IMG/VR virus record: IMGVR_UViG_3300045941_000080
Span: 1-42,208 of that record
Reading direction: 5' to 3' (one strand)
DNA from: a virus
DNA: 42,208 bases
The notes under the pieces are model-generated. The model made no database searches and was not told the DNA's origin. It was given only the letters and a program-made list of their open reading frames with translations. The position numbers and the translations under genes were made by a program. The stretch's first letter is position 1. Each line of letters opens with the position of its first letter. Of this stretch, positions 21,915 to 28,629 are shown in pieces.

Positions 21915-22553
21915 TTGTTCACACTTGCAAGTCACGCGTCCTGTCGGCTATGGTCCCGGGCCATTCGGTTCTATCGGTATCCGGCGTCAACGGGGACGAG
22001 ACTGGAGACGATCGCTCTCGTTCTCGTCGTCGTGGTCTTCGCGCTCACGTCATCTGCGCGGACCTACCTCAACCTCGAGGAGCGGACGCGCGTCTGCCGG
22101 ACCCACAAGAGCGCCCACACGAGCCGGCTCCGTCCGGTCGTGGCCGTGCGCCGAGCGCAGCGCCCCTCGCCGTTGCCGCTCGGTCGCCTCGTGTCCTCGC
22201 TTGAGCTCTGGTTGGTCCGTCGCGGGTTACAGGTTCCGATGCGGGAAGGCGATCTCCTCGAGATCCGCGCCTACGTCCCCGGTCAGGGGCTCACGTCGAT
22301 CGCCTCACTTGACGTTGCCGGCCTCCGCCATATCATCGGGAGCCAATTGTTCGTGGCCCAGGCCCAGGCCGTGCTCCGCGAGGCCCTCGAGACGCCAGAC
22401 GCGAAGGCGAAACTCGAGGAGCTCGAGCGCGCCCTGCCGCTCCCGCGGCCGCCGCTGAGAGCGGCCGCGTCACGGGCGGCGAGCGATCGCACGACACGCG
22501 ACGTCTTCCGCGAGCGGAGACGCGCACGTCGACGAGGAGGCCCATCACCATGA
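21915..22553 (+). CDS. Membrane-anchored hypothetical protein
   Basis: Up to 212 residues if the TTG at 21915 is used. The convincing part begins with a hydrophobic segment (ETIALVLVVVVFALT) followed by a soluble region with VPMREGDLLEIRAYVPGQGL and a charged helical C-terminus. A CTG at 22002 sits just before the hydrophobic segment, behind GGGGACGAG, and a promoter at 21925-21954 would favour it; GTG 22032 is another option. The stop overlaps the next ATG (ATGA). No family is recognised. Confidence 0.5.
   Translation: MFTLASHASCRLWSRAIRFYRYPASTGTRLETIALVLVVVVFALTSSARTYLNLEERTRVCRTHKSAHTSRLRPVVAVRRAQRPSPLPLGRLVSSLELWLVRRGLQVPMREGDLLEIRAYVPGQGLTSIASLDVAGLRHIIGSQLFVAQAQAVLREALETPDAKAKLEELERALPLPRPPLRAAASRAASDRTTRDVFRERRRARRRGGPSP
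21925..21954 (+). promoter_or_regulatory. Candidate promoter inside the 5' end of the 21915 frame
   Basis: TTGCAA (21925-21930), 18 bp, TATGGT (21949-21954). If used, transcription starts near 21961 and the true start codon of the next gene must be further in. Confidence 0.35.
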
Positions 22554-23062
22554 GGAACGTCGTACGCGCGATCGTTATCGCGGTTGCGCTCCCCGTCCTC
22601 GCGGCCGCGTACGACGAGCCGACCGGATTCCAGCGTGTGCCGTTCGGTGCCGACGAGAAGCGGATCACGACCGAGTACCCGGCCGCGCGATGCGTCGATT
22701 CGACCGACCGCCGGATCGCCGATCGCGTGTGACGCGTCGACTCGACGATCGGACCCGTCGCGGTCGCCGTGACGGTCTTTCTGCGCGGCGCGCCGGCGAC
22801 CGCCTCGTCGATGATTGTGGCCTTCCCCTCGAAGGAATGGAGCCGGATCCGCGGGGCGTTCGTCGAACGGTACGGACCGCCGCACACGACCACGACGAGC
22901 GACTATCAGCTCGTCTGGCAAGGCGCAACCACGCGGATCCGACTGTCGCGGTACGCGTCGCGCCCCGACATGGGACACGCACTGATCGCGCTCAATAGCG
23001 TGGACGACGACTATCGGGAGCGGTCGAAGGAAGAGAATCGGAAGGCGAAGGATGATCTCTAA
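22550..23062 (+). pseudogene. Exported protein gene interrupted by an in-frame TGA
   Basis: The frame starts at ATG 22550 (ATGA overlap) with a signal peptide (VVRAIVIAVALPVLAAA), continues for 60 residues, meets TGA at 22730-22732, then stays open in the same frame to a TAA at 23060-23062 (110 more codons: GPVAVAVTVFLRG, FVERYGPP). The two halves look like one periplasmic protein of a bacterial-type family with two conserved cysteines; the TGA falls where the second cysteine (TGC/TGT) would be expected. It may be a nonsense mutation, a sequencing error or recoding. Confidence 0.65.
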
Positions 23063-23489
23063 ACGCGCGGTCATGGTCGCGCTGTCCCTCGCTGTCGCCG
23101 GGCTCGCCGGGTGTTCCGGTGGTGGCCCGCTCGCTCCGCTTCCCGTCGTCGAACCAGGTCGCGGCGCCGAGCTCGTCGTGATCAGGCCGAGCGGTGTCTT
23201 CGCGTGCGGCGTGAGTTATCCCGTCACGATCGACGGCCGCGCGGTGTACGCGCTCCCGTGCGGTGAGCACGTCGCGCTGGTCGTCCCCGCCGGCGAGCGG
23301 ATCTTCGGCGTGAAGCATCACGTCTGGTTCTCGGAGGACGAGAACACGACGACCGTCCACGTCGAGGCGGGCCGTCGCTACTTCCTCCGCCTGGACTCGA
23401 CGGGCCCCATGTCCGGGCCCGTGCTCAACCGCATCGGCGACGACGCCGGCCGCGCGCTCATGTCGTCGACGACGCCCCGGCGCCTGTGA
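23052..23489 (+). CDS. Lipoprotein
   Basis: 145 residues. The signal peptide ends in the lipobox LAGC (C21), so it should be lipidated. The mature part is beta-rich with two cysteines (VFACGVSYPVTIDGRAVYAL, LPCGEH) and a VEAGRRYFLRL strand, similar in layout to DUF2846-like lipoproteins. It overlaps the preceding frame by 11 bases. As a lysogenic-conversion gene it could act in the outer envelope; the function is unknown. Confidence 0.75.
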   Translation: MISKRAVMVALSLAVAGLAGCSGGGPLAPLPVVEPGRGAELVVIRPSGVFACGVSYPVTIDGRAVYALPCGEHVALVVPAGERIFGVKHHVWFSEDENTTTVHVEAGRRYFLRLDSTGPMSGPVLNRIGDDAGRALMSSTTPRRL

Positions 23490-23495
23490 TATCAT

Positions 23496-23523
23496 ATTTG
23501 CTATTGACAGTCTGATAGCAAAT
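23496..23523. promoter_or_regulatory. Inverted-repeat operator of the toxin-antitoxin genes
   Basis: ATTTGCTAT (23496-23504) and ATAGCAAAT (23515-23523) are perfect 9-base arms with a 10-base spacer. They straddle the -35 box. Antitoxins of the HigA type repress their own promoter by binding such sites. The surrounding 60 bases are unusually AT-rich for this genome. Confidence 0.75.
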
Positions 23524-23533
23524 CGGTTATCGT
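23504..23533 (+). promoter_or_regulatory. Promoter of the toxin-antitoxin genes
   Basis: TTGACA (23504-23509) with TTATCG (23527-23532, 17-bp spacer) or TATCGT (18-bp spacer) as -10. Shine-Dalgarno AAGGAGG at 23546-23552 precedes the ATG at 23558. Confidence 0.6.
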
Positions 23534-23557
23534 TCTCCTGTGATCAAGGAGGACGGT

Positions 23558-23908
23558 ATGGCGAGCGGGAAGCGGTGGGCGATCGAGTGGTACGCGACGG
23601 CCGACGGGAAGGTCCCGATGCGCGAGTACATGGCGCGCCTCACGGCGGACCAGCACGAGGACGCGCTCCAGGTGATCGAGCTGCTCGCGATCCACGGGAA
23701 CGCGCTCCGCGTGCACTCGAAGCTGGTGAAGGACGGGCTCTATGAGCTCAAGCGGTTCCAGGTGCGGATCTTCTTCACCTTCCGCCCTGGCTATCGCGCG
23801 GTCCTCCTCGACGGCGTCGTGAAGAAGAAGGACCGGCTCGAACCGTCCGACGTCGAGCGCGCGCTCCGCATGAAGCGAGATCTCGAGATCCGCGAAGGGA
23901 GGAAGTAG
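23558..23908 (+). CDS. HigB-like (Gp49/RelE superfamily) toxin
   Basis: 116 residues from ATG behind AAGGAGG; a GTG at 23540 is less likely because it lies before the ribosome site. Motifs of the Gp49-like toxin family: LYELKRFQVRIFFTF (61-75), YRAVLLDGVVKK (79-90) and a C-terminal helix with alternating Arg/Lys. Members of this superfamily cleave mRNA on the ribosome. It is followed three bases later by an XRE antitoxin, the toxin-first order typical of HigBA. Confidence 0.85.
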   Translation: MASGKRWAIEWYATADGKVPMREYMARLTADQHEDALQVIELLAIHGNALRVHSKLVKDGLYELKRFQVRIFFTFRPGYRAVLLDGVVKKKDRLEPSDVERALRMKRDLEIREGRK

Positions 23909-23911
23909 GCC

Positions 23912-24265
23912 ATGCCGAAGACGACGACGACGGGAGGCGCCCTCGCGCCTCCCACGGTGGACGCGCGCGAGTACCTCGAGGAACAGTACCGGCGGGATCC
24001 CTCGCTCCGCGATCGCGTCGCCGCGAACGTGTCGCACATGGAGATCGTCGAGGCGCTGGTCGCCATGCGGGAGGCGCGCGGATTGTCGCAGCGCGAGCTC
24101 GCCGACCTGGTCGGGATGAAGCAACCGGTGATCGCGAAGATCGAGGCCGGGAAGACGCGGAACGTCGGCGTCCTCACGATCGCGCGGATCGCCGCCGGCC
24201 TGGGCGCGAAGATGAAGATTACGTTCGAGGAGAAACCCGCGCGGCGTCGACTCGCGCGCGCGTAG
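23912..24265 (+). CDS. HigA-like antitoxin (XRE family)
   Basis: 117 residues. An N-terminal 45-residue segment probably wraps the toxin; residues 46-100 form an XRE helix-turn-helix (VAMREARGLSQRELADLVGM, QPVIAKIE, TIARIAAGLGAKMKI). It should bind the inverted repeat at 23496-23523. A hairpin terminator follows. Confidence 0.85.
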   Translation: MPKTTTTGGALAPPTVDAREYLEEQYRRDPSLRDRVAANVSHMEIVEALVAMREARGLSQRELADLVGMKQPVIAKIEAGKTRNVGVLTIARIAAGLGAKMKITFEEKPARRRLARA

Positions 24266-24283
24266 ACGACTCGGGCACCCACG

Positions 24284-24311
24284 AGGCCGGCGCGCAGTTG
24301 GGCGCCGGCCT
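24284..24311. terminator. Hairpin between convergent operons
   Basis: AGGCCGGCGC (24284-24293) pairs with GCGCCGGCCT (24302-24311), a 10-bp GC-rich stem with an 8-base loop, lying between the antitoxin stop and the lipoprotein stop on the other strand. Only a short, mixed T-rich stretch follows, so termination may be partial. Its place suits a bidirectional terminator. Confidence 0.6.
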
Positions 24312-24319
24312 TCGTGCGT

Positions 24320-24553
24320 TCACTGGACGTTAATCTTCGCCTTGAACTTGTCGCATTGCATGTTGAGCGGGTACGGCCCCACGTTGCCCTGAGCCTTCCC
24401 GTCGCACTCGACGATCGTCGGCTCGCGGCCGCCGATGATCCCCTGCTGACCGATGAGGCCTTGCGGTCCGATGATCCCCTGACCCGTCGTGCCGCATCCG
24501 CCGAGCGCGAGCGCGACCGCCACGACTGCGAGCATTCGTCGCATTCGTCGCAT
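24320..24553 (-). CDS. Small lipoprotein with Gly-X-Y repeats (candidate outer-membrane spanin)
   Basis: 77 residues from ATG with GGGAGGATC upstream. The signal peptide ends LALGGC (C20). Directly after the lipobox, glycine occurs every third residue for six triplets (GIIGPQGLIGQQGIIG), a short collagen-like tract, then a small domain with two cysteines. It is the last late gene, next to a membrane coiled-coil protein, which suits an outer-membrane spanin (Rz1-like). Spanin function is inference. Confidence 0.65.
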   Translation of the reverse strand: MRRMRRMLAVVAVALALGGCGTTGQGIIGPQGLIGQQGIIGGREPTIVECDGKAQGNVGPYPLNMQCDKFKAKINVQ

Positions 24554-24582
24554 AGATCCTCCCTCTTCGTGTTGTGTGTGCA

Positions 24583-25113
24583 CTACGGCCCTTGGTTCGG
24601 TCGCGGACGGCCGGCCCCATCGGGCGCCGCGAAGTTGCTCGGCCCTGTCGGCTCGACGAGCGGCGCCGGCGCCTGGAGCTCGATCTCGAGCGGGATCTCC
24701 GTCCGCGGCGCGACGTGCTGGCGCGATCCGCTCCGCGAGATCCTCGAGGTCTCGCGCTCGCTCGCGAAGCGTGTCTCCTCCCGACCGGGCGCGCGACCGG
24801 GCGCGCTCCGCTGCGGCGTGACGACGGAGGACCGCATGCGCGCGGCGTCGAGAAGGCCGCGGATGTAGTCGACCTGTTCCTTGATATGCCGGATGTCGTT
24901 CTGCGTGACGGCCGCGCTCGTCTCCATGGCGCCGACACGCCGCTCCGCGATGCCGATCCGTTCGTCGAGACGACGCTCGAGCGCCTGGACGTCGCCGTAC
25001 ATCTTCGTGAGCCAGGCGCCGCTCCATACCGTCACGATCGAGCACAGGGCGGCGATGACTCGGACCGTCGTCTTCGGGTATCGCTGGATCCCGCGCTCGA
25101 CCTCCTCATTCAT
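24583..25113 (-). CDS. Bitopic coiled-coil protein (candidate inner-membrane spanin)
   Basis: 176 residues. One membrane segment (VIAALCSIVTVWSGAWL, about 19-35) is followed by a coiled coil (40-95: VQALERRLDERIGIAERRV, DIRHIKEQVDYIRGLLD) and a Pro/Arg-rich tail. This N-in/C-out layout beside a lipoprotein gene is that of Rz-type inner-membrane spanins. A holin or a small tail-associated protein are other options. No endolysin is visible in the window. Confidence 0.6.
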   Translation of the reverse strand: MNEEVERGIQRYPKTTVRVIAALCSIVTVWSGAWLTKMYGDVQALERRLDERIGIAERRVGAMETSAAVTQNDIRHIKEQVDYIRGLLDAARMRSSVVTPQRSAPGRAPGREETRFASERETSRISRSGSRQHVAPRTEIPLEIELQAPAPLVEPTGPSNFAAPDGAGRPRPNQGP

Positions 25114-25139
25114 TTGGTGCGCCTCGCTCGTCTGGTTGG

Positions 25140-25520
25140 TTAGGGAACCTTCGCCAGGTTGCGGACGCGGATCGCGAGCTCGTGCTTCCCCTTCTTCAAG
25201 CCGCCGCCGTACGTCCACTCGATCAACGCAATGTGCGTCTCGTCCGTCACGCTCCCGCCGCCGACGATCGGGTTGTCCTGCCAGAGGAACGTAATCGCGA
25301 GGTTGCCGTCGACGTCGAGCGTCCCGCGTCCCGTGTTGAGGATGTTGACGCGATCGACGGTGTTGATGATCGCGAGGTCCGCCTGGTTGTAGAGCGTGAG
25401 CTCGAGCACCGACACGGTCCCGCTGCCGAGCGCCTCGCCGCCTTCGCCCTCGAGCTTCCCCGTGTACTTCCAGGTCGTGCTTTCCGGGATGATCTCCGGG
25501 ACCAGCGTCCGTACGCTCAT
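25140..25520 (-). CDS. Beta-rich structural protein
   Basis: 126 residues from ATG. Mostly beta strands (WKYTGKLEGEGG, VSVLELTLYNQADLAII, NLAITFLWQDNP). The place in the late operon between the lysis-like pair and the repeat protein suggests a virion or tail-appendage protein. The family is not recognised. Confidence 0.65.
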   Translation of the reverse strand: MSVRTLVPEIIPESTTWKYTGKLEGEGGEALGSGTVSVLELTLYNQADLAIINTVDRVNILNTGRGTLDVDGNLAITFLWQDNPIVGGGSVTDETHIALIEWTYGGGLKKGKHELAIRVRNLAKVP

Positions 25521-25524
25521 GCGT

Positions 25525-26319
25525 CTATCCTCCGATCCACGTCTCGTCAGTGATCGCAGCCGCAACCGCGGTGCCGCTCGCGATCGTGGGGATCCGCGCG
25601 CTCTCGCTCGAGATCCGCGGCCGCGTCACGCGCTCGGATCCCGCGACCAGAACGACGACGTCCGGCCCACTCACGACGGCCAGGACCGCGGCCGGCGCCG
25701 TGATCGTGATCGTGAGCACGCCGCCGGCGAGCGTGACCGCGCCGATTCCCAGGACAGCCGGCGCCGCCTCGAGGACGATCGTGTTCCCGCCGGCGGGAAC
25801 GAGGAGCGCGCCGAGCGCGAGCACGGCCGCCGGCGGCGTGACGATGATCGCCTGGTTGCCGGCGGAGAGCGTGATCCCGGAGCCGAGCGTCGACGCCGGC
25901 GCCTCGACGAGGATCGTCATGGTCCCGGCCGCGATCGCGAGCGCGCCGATTGAGAGGCTCGAGGCCGGCGCCGTGACGACGATCGTCTGGTTGCCGGCCG
26001 CCAGGCCCAGGCCGCCGAGCGCGAGCGCGGAGCTCGGCGCCGTGATCGTGACGGCCTGGTTGCCGGCCGCGAGCGAGATCCCGCCGAGCACGAGACTCGA
26101 GGCCGGCGCCGTAACCTGGATCGTCTGCGTCCCGGCGGCGAGCGTGAGCGCGAGGCTCGAGCTCGGCGCTTCGACCGTGATCGCCTGGTTCCCCGCGGCG
26201 AGCGTGACGCCGCCGAGGGAGAGCGTCGCCGTCGGCGCGGTGACGGTGATCGCCTGGTCGCCGGCGTCGAGCGTGATCGCGGACGCCGCGAGCGGAAGCG
26301 GCTGGTAGAGCCAGGACAT
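25525..26319 (-). CDS. Protein made of nine tandem 23-residue beta repeats
   Basis: 264 residues. Residues 15 to about 221 are nine copies of a 21-23-residue unit with the consensus (I/V)TLAAGNQAITVTAPxSxL followed by a short LGG turn. Alternating hydrophobic strands with AGNQ turns suggest a beta-solenoid or repetitive beta-sandwich. A short non-repetitive C-terminus follows. The context suggests a tail appendage or decoration protein. Low in charged residues and almost without Lys, unlike neighbours. Confidence 0.7.
   Translation of the reverse strand: MSWLYQPLPLAASAITLDAGDQAITVTAPTATLSLGGVTLAAGNQAITVEAPSSSLALTLAAGTQTIQVTAPASSLVLGGISLAAGNQAVTITAPSSALALGGLGLAAGNQTIVVTAPASSLSIGALAIAAGTMTILVEAPASTLGSGITLSAGNQAIIVTPPAAVLALGALLVPAGGNTIVLEAAPAVLGIGAVTLAGGVLTITITAPAAVLAVVSGPDVVVLVAGSERVTRPRISSESARIPTIASGTAVAAAITDETWIGG
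25657..26277 (-). repeat. Nine-fold tandem coding repeat of about 69 bp
   Basis: The DNA under the repeat protein recurs as units such as GCCTGGTTGCCGGC(G/C)GCGA, visible on the plus strand around 25851, 25990, 26055 and 26186. Unit length is close to 69 bp, with small length changes in the second and third copies. Copies are diverged but alignable, so expansion by duplication is likely. Confidence 0.65.
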
Positions 26320-26328
26320 GCTCGGGCT

Positions 26329-26661
26329 CTACGTTCCTTTGCGGAGCGACCAGTTGATCGTGCGGTTCGTGCCGGTGATCTTCTTCAACGAGAACTCCCA
26401 TCCGTCGCCCAGGAAGAACGCCGGCGACGTGAATTGCTTCTCGTCGACGGTGAGGTAGCCGAGCACACGCGAGAACTCGACCGCGTTGATCTTTTCGTAG
26501 ATCTTGATCTCGAAGACGTCGCTGGCCGCGATGTTCGTGTCGCCGCACCAGAGTTGAACCATCGCGTCGTCCGTCTGCGACGTCTTCGTCGTGCTGTCCG
26601 ACGCGAGGAAGTATTCCGTCGTCGTGATCGAGGCGGAGTCGTTGATGAGGGTAAGTCCCAC
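26329..26661 (-). CDS. Structural protein
   Basis: 110 residues from a GTG two bases after the previous stop. Beta-rich (LTLINDSASITTTEYFLASD, VFEIKIYEK, WEFSLKKITG). Probably a tail or appendage protein from its position. The family is not recognised. Confidence 0.65.
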   Translation of the reverse strand: MGLTLINDSASITTTEYFLASDSTTKTSQTDDAMVQLWCGDTNIAASDVFEIKIYEKINAVEFSRVLGYLTVDEKQFTSPAFFLGDGWEFSLKKITGTNRTINWSLRKGT

Positions 26662-26663
26662 GC

Positions 26664-26885
26664 TCAGGCTCCCATCTGCGCGAGGCGCGCGTCCATCGTG
26701 GCGAGCTTCTCGAGCTGGTTCTGGAGCGTCGTCTGCGCGACCGTGAGCGCGGTCCGGATCTGCGCGTTCGTGAGACCACAGTCGACCGCGAAGGCGTACG
26801 CCTCGGCCGCCGTGTAGTCGCCGGCGGCCAGGTGCATCAACAAGTGCCGGATCGCCTCGGCCTTCGAGTCCGTACTCCATGGCAT
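26664..26885 (-). CDS. Small helical protein
   Basis: 73 residues from ATG with GGAGGG upstream. Predicted helical throughout (KAEAIRHLLMHLAAGDYTAA, QTTLQNQLEKLATMDARLAQ) with a possible coiled coil at the C-terminus. Probably a small structural or chaperone protein for the neighbouring appendage genes. Confidence 0.6.
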   Translation of the reverse strand: MPWSTDSKAEAIRHLLMHLAAGDYTAAEAYAFAVDCGLTNAQIRTALTVAQTTLQNQLEKLATMDARLAQMGA

Positions 26886-26890
26886 GCGCG

Positions 26891-27742
26891 TTACCCTCCG
26901 ATCCCGATCGCGACCGCGTCGTATCCGGAATCCGGCGCGTTCTCGCATCGGCCGCGAACCCAGAGCTCCGTCCCGGCCGGGATCTCGTGGTACCCCTCGT
27001 GCCACACAAGCTGCGTATCCATCATGTCGCCGATCTGCTCCGTCGCGGTCCCGTTGTGGCCGCGGCGAAGGAGGACGCGCTGGCTCCCGGAGGGGCCGGC
27101 GCCGAGCTCGATCCACGTCCGCTCGGCCGTGATCGTGCCGCCGGTGATCTGATAGGCGAGTTGGAAGAACCACATATGCTTCGCCGTCGTGCCGAGCGAG
27201 ACCCAGGTCCCGTCGCTGGCGTTTCCTGGGGTGAACGAGACGCCGCTCGAGTTCGTGATCGTGCCGAGCGTCTCCGAGAATGTCCCGACCGGGAGCATGT
27301 GTCGCCGGTGTAGCTGGCCGTATCCCTTGAGGCCGACGATCACCGTCCCGGCGGTTGCGTTCGCGCCCTGGATCCGGACCGCGACCGTCGCGCCGGCCGG
27401 CACGAAGAGCGGGAAGAAAAAGCGGTGAGCTCCGCCGGCGGTGAGCGATCCCGACGCACCACAGACGATGTTCGAGATCACGGCCGCAAAGGACGTCCCG
27501 CCGGCGGGATCGACGCCAATGTCGAGAAGGTGCGGTTTGCTCGCCGTCGTCGCGCCGCCATCGGAGACGCGAAGGTACAGGCCGGCGAGGTCCTGTGTCG
27601 GCGACAGAAGCGCCGCGGAGAAGCTACCCTCGGCGTTGGAGGCGCCTGGGACGACAGACGTCCCAGGCGTCGCCGACGGGGTCGCGCCGAAGTTGTCGAC
27701 GGTGTAGAGACACTCTCCCGTCGGCGTGTAGAGCGGCGCCAC
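26891..27742 (-). CDS. Structural protein (tail appendage or fibre-associated)
   Basis: 283 residues from GTG. Beta-rich with many Gly/Thr/Ser. The pattern (YLRVSDGGATTASKPHLLDI, FFFPLFVPAGATVAVRIQG, WIELGAGPSGSQR) resembles trimeric jelly-roll proteins of phage adhesion structures. The specific family is not recognised. Confidence 0.65.
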   Translation of the reverse strand: MAPLYTPTGECLYTVDNFGATPSATPGTSVVPGASNAEGSFSAALLSPTQDLAGLYLRVSDGGATTASKPHLLDIGVDPAGGTSFAAVISNIVCGASGSLTAGGAHRFFFPLFVPAGATVAVRIQGANATAGTVIVGLKGYGQLHRRHMLPVGTFSETLGTITNSSGVSFTPGNASDGTWVSLGTTAKHMWFFQLAYQITGGTITAERTWIELGAGPSGSQRVLLRRGHNGTATEQIGDMMDTQLVWHEGYHEIPAGTELWVRGRCENAPDSGYDAVAIGIGG

Positions 27743-27743
27743 T

Positions 27744-28193
27744 CTACGCGCTCGCGAGCTTGAGGACGCCGCCGTTCGCCGGCGTCGCCCACTGGTGCGT
27801 GACCGCGGCGCCGTTCGTCGGCGTGTCCGTCACGTCGTAGAACGCGATCAGCGGCGCCGTCGTATCGGTGCCCGTGTGGCGGAAGAGGACGACGCCGCCG
27901 ATCGTCTCGCCCGTCGCGAGCGCGCCGAAAGGAACGTCGTCCGCGTCGAGATACGCGAAGTCGTTCGTGTCGTCGCGCGTGACGGTCTTGTTCGCGAGCG
28001 CCTGGCGCGCGTAGCCGCCGACGGTGAGCTCGTGCGACGCGGGATCGTTCGCGGATCCGTCGTCGACCGTCAAGTGATCTTTGTTGAAGGTGTACGTGCT
28101 CTTGACCAGGAGGACGCGGAGGTCCGATCCGTCCAGGTCGGTGAGAGCTTTGGCGATCTCCTCGAGGCCCTTATTGAAGACAGCGTTCGCCAT
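27744..28193 (-). CDS. Structural protein
   Basis: 149 residues from ATG. It begins helical (FNKGLEEIAKALTDL) and continues beta-rich (LRVLLVKSTYTFNKDHLTVD, TIGGVVLFRHTGTD), similar to small conserved virion proteins of siphophages that precede fibre genes. No named family can be assigned with confidence. Confidence 0.65.
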   Translation of the reverse strand: MANAVFNKGLEEIAKALTDLDGSDLRVLLVKSTYTFNKDHLTVDDGSANDPASHELTVGGYARQALANKTVTRDDTNDFAYLDADDVPFGALATGETIGGVVLFRHTGTDTTAPLIAFYDVTDTPTNGAAVTHQWATPANGGVLKLASA

Positions 28194-28225
28194 GGCGGAT
28201 CCCCTCCCTCGCCTGTGTGCTGGTG

Positions 28226-28612
28226 TTAGTCGTCGCTCTCGAGCTCGATCCCGACGATCCCGCAAATCCGGACGGCCTGGATCGCGGAGAGCGGCCGCTC
28301 CTTGCGCGGGTTGTCGACGAGGAGCGTCCGGATCACGCGACGAAGAACCGGCGCGTCGCGCGACTCAAGCACGAGCTCGGCGCCGCCTTCGACGAGCCGG
28401 CGGATCTTCTCCTCACGGCCGCCTTCGCGGACGACCGTCTCCTCGACGGAGATCGCCTCGAAGGCGTTGAGGATCCTCAACGCCGCGTTGAGATCGCGGA
28501 TCCCGGAGAGGATCCCCTCGCCCGCGATGAAGAGGCCGTACGAGTGCGCGAAGTCGATCGCGTCCTGGTCCGTCGGTCCGTACTTGATCGTGATCGTCGC
28601 CTTCTCTGTCAC
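28226..28612 (-). CDS. Hypothetical late protein
   Basis: 128 residues from a GTG with GGGGAGGGA upstream. Mixed alpha/beta; begins KATITIKYGPTDQDAIDFAH, with a central helical part and a C-terminal RICGIVGIELESDD. Compact and not obviously fibrous, so it may be a chaperone or assembly factor. The family is not recognised. Confidence 0.6.
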   Translation of the reverse strand: MTEKATITIKYGPTDQDAIDFAHSYGLFIAGEGILSGIRDLNAALRILNAFEAISVEETVVREGGREEKIRRLVEGGAELVLESRDAPVLRRVIRTLLVDNPRKERPLSAIQAVRICGIVGIELESDD

Positions 28613-28629
28613 TGTGTCCCTCCCCAGGG

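Noticed and set aside
25657-26277. CRISPR-like array
   Set aside because: The repeat units are contiguous, diverged and in frame within one coding sequence; there are no unique spacers.
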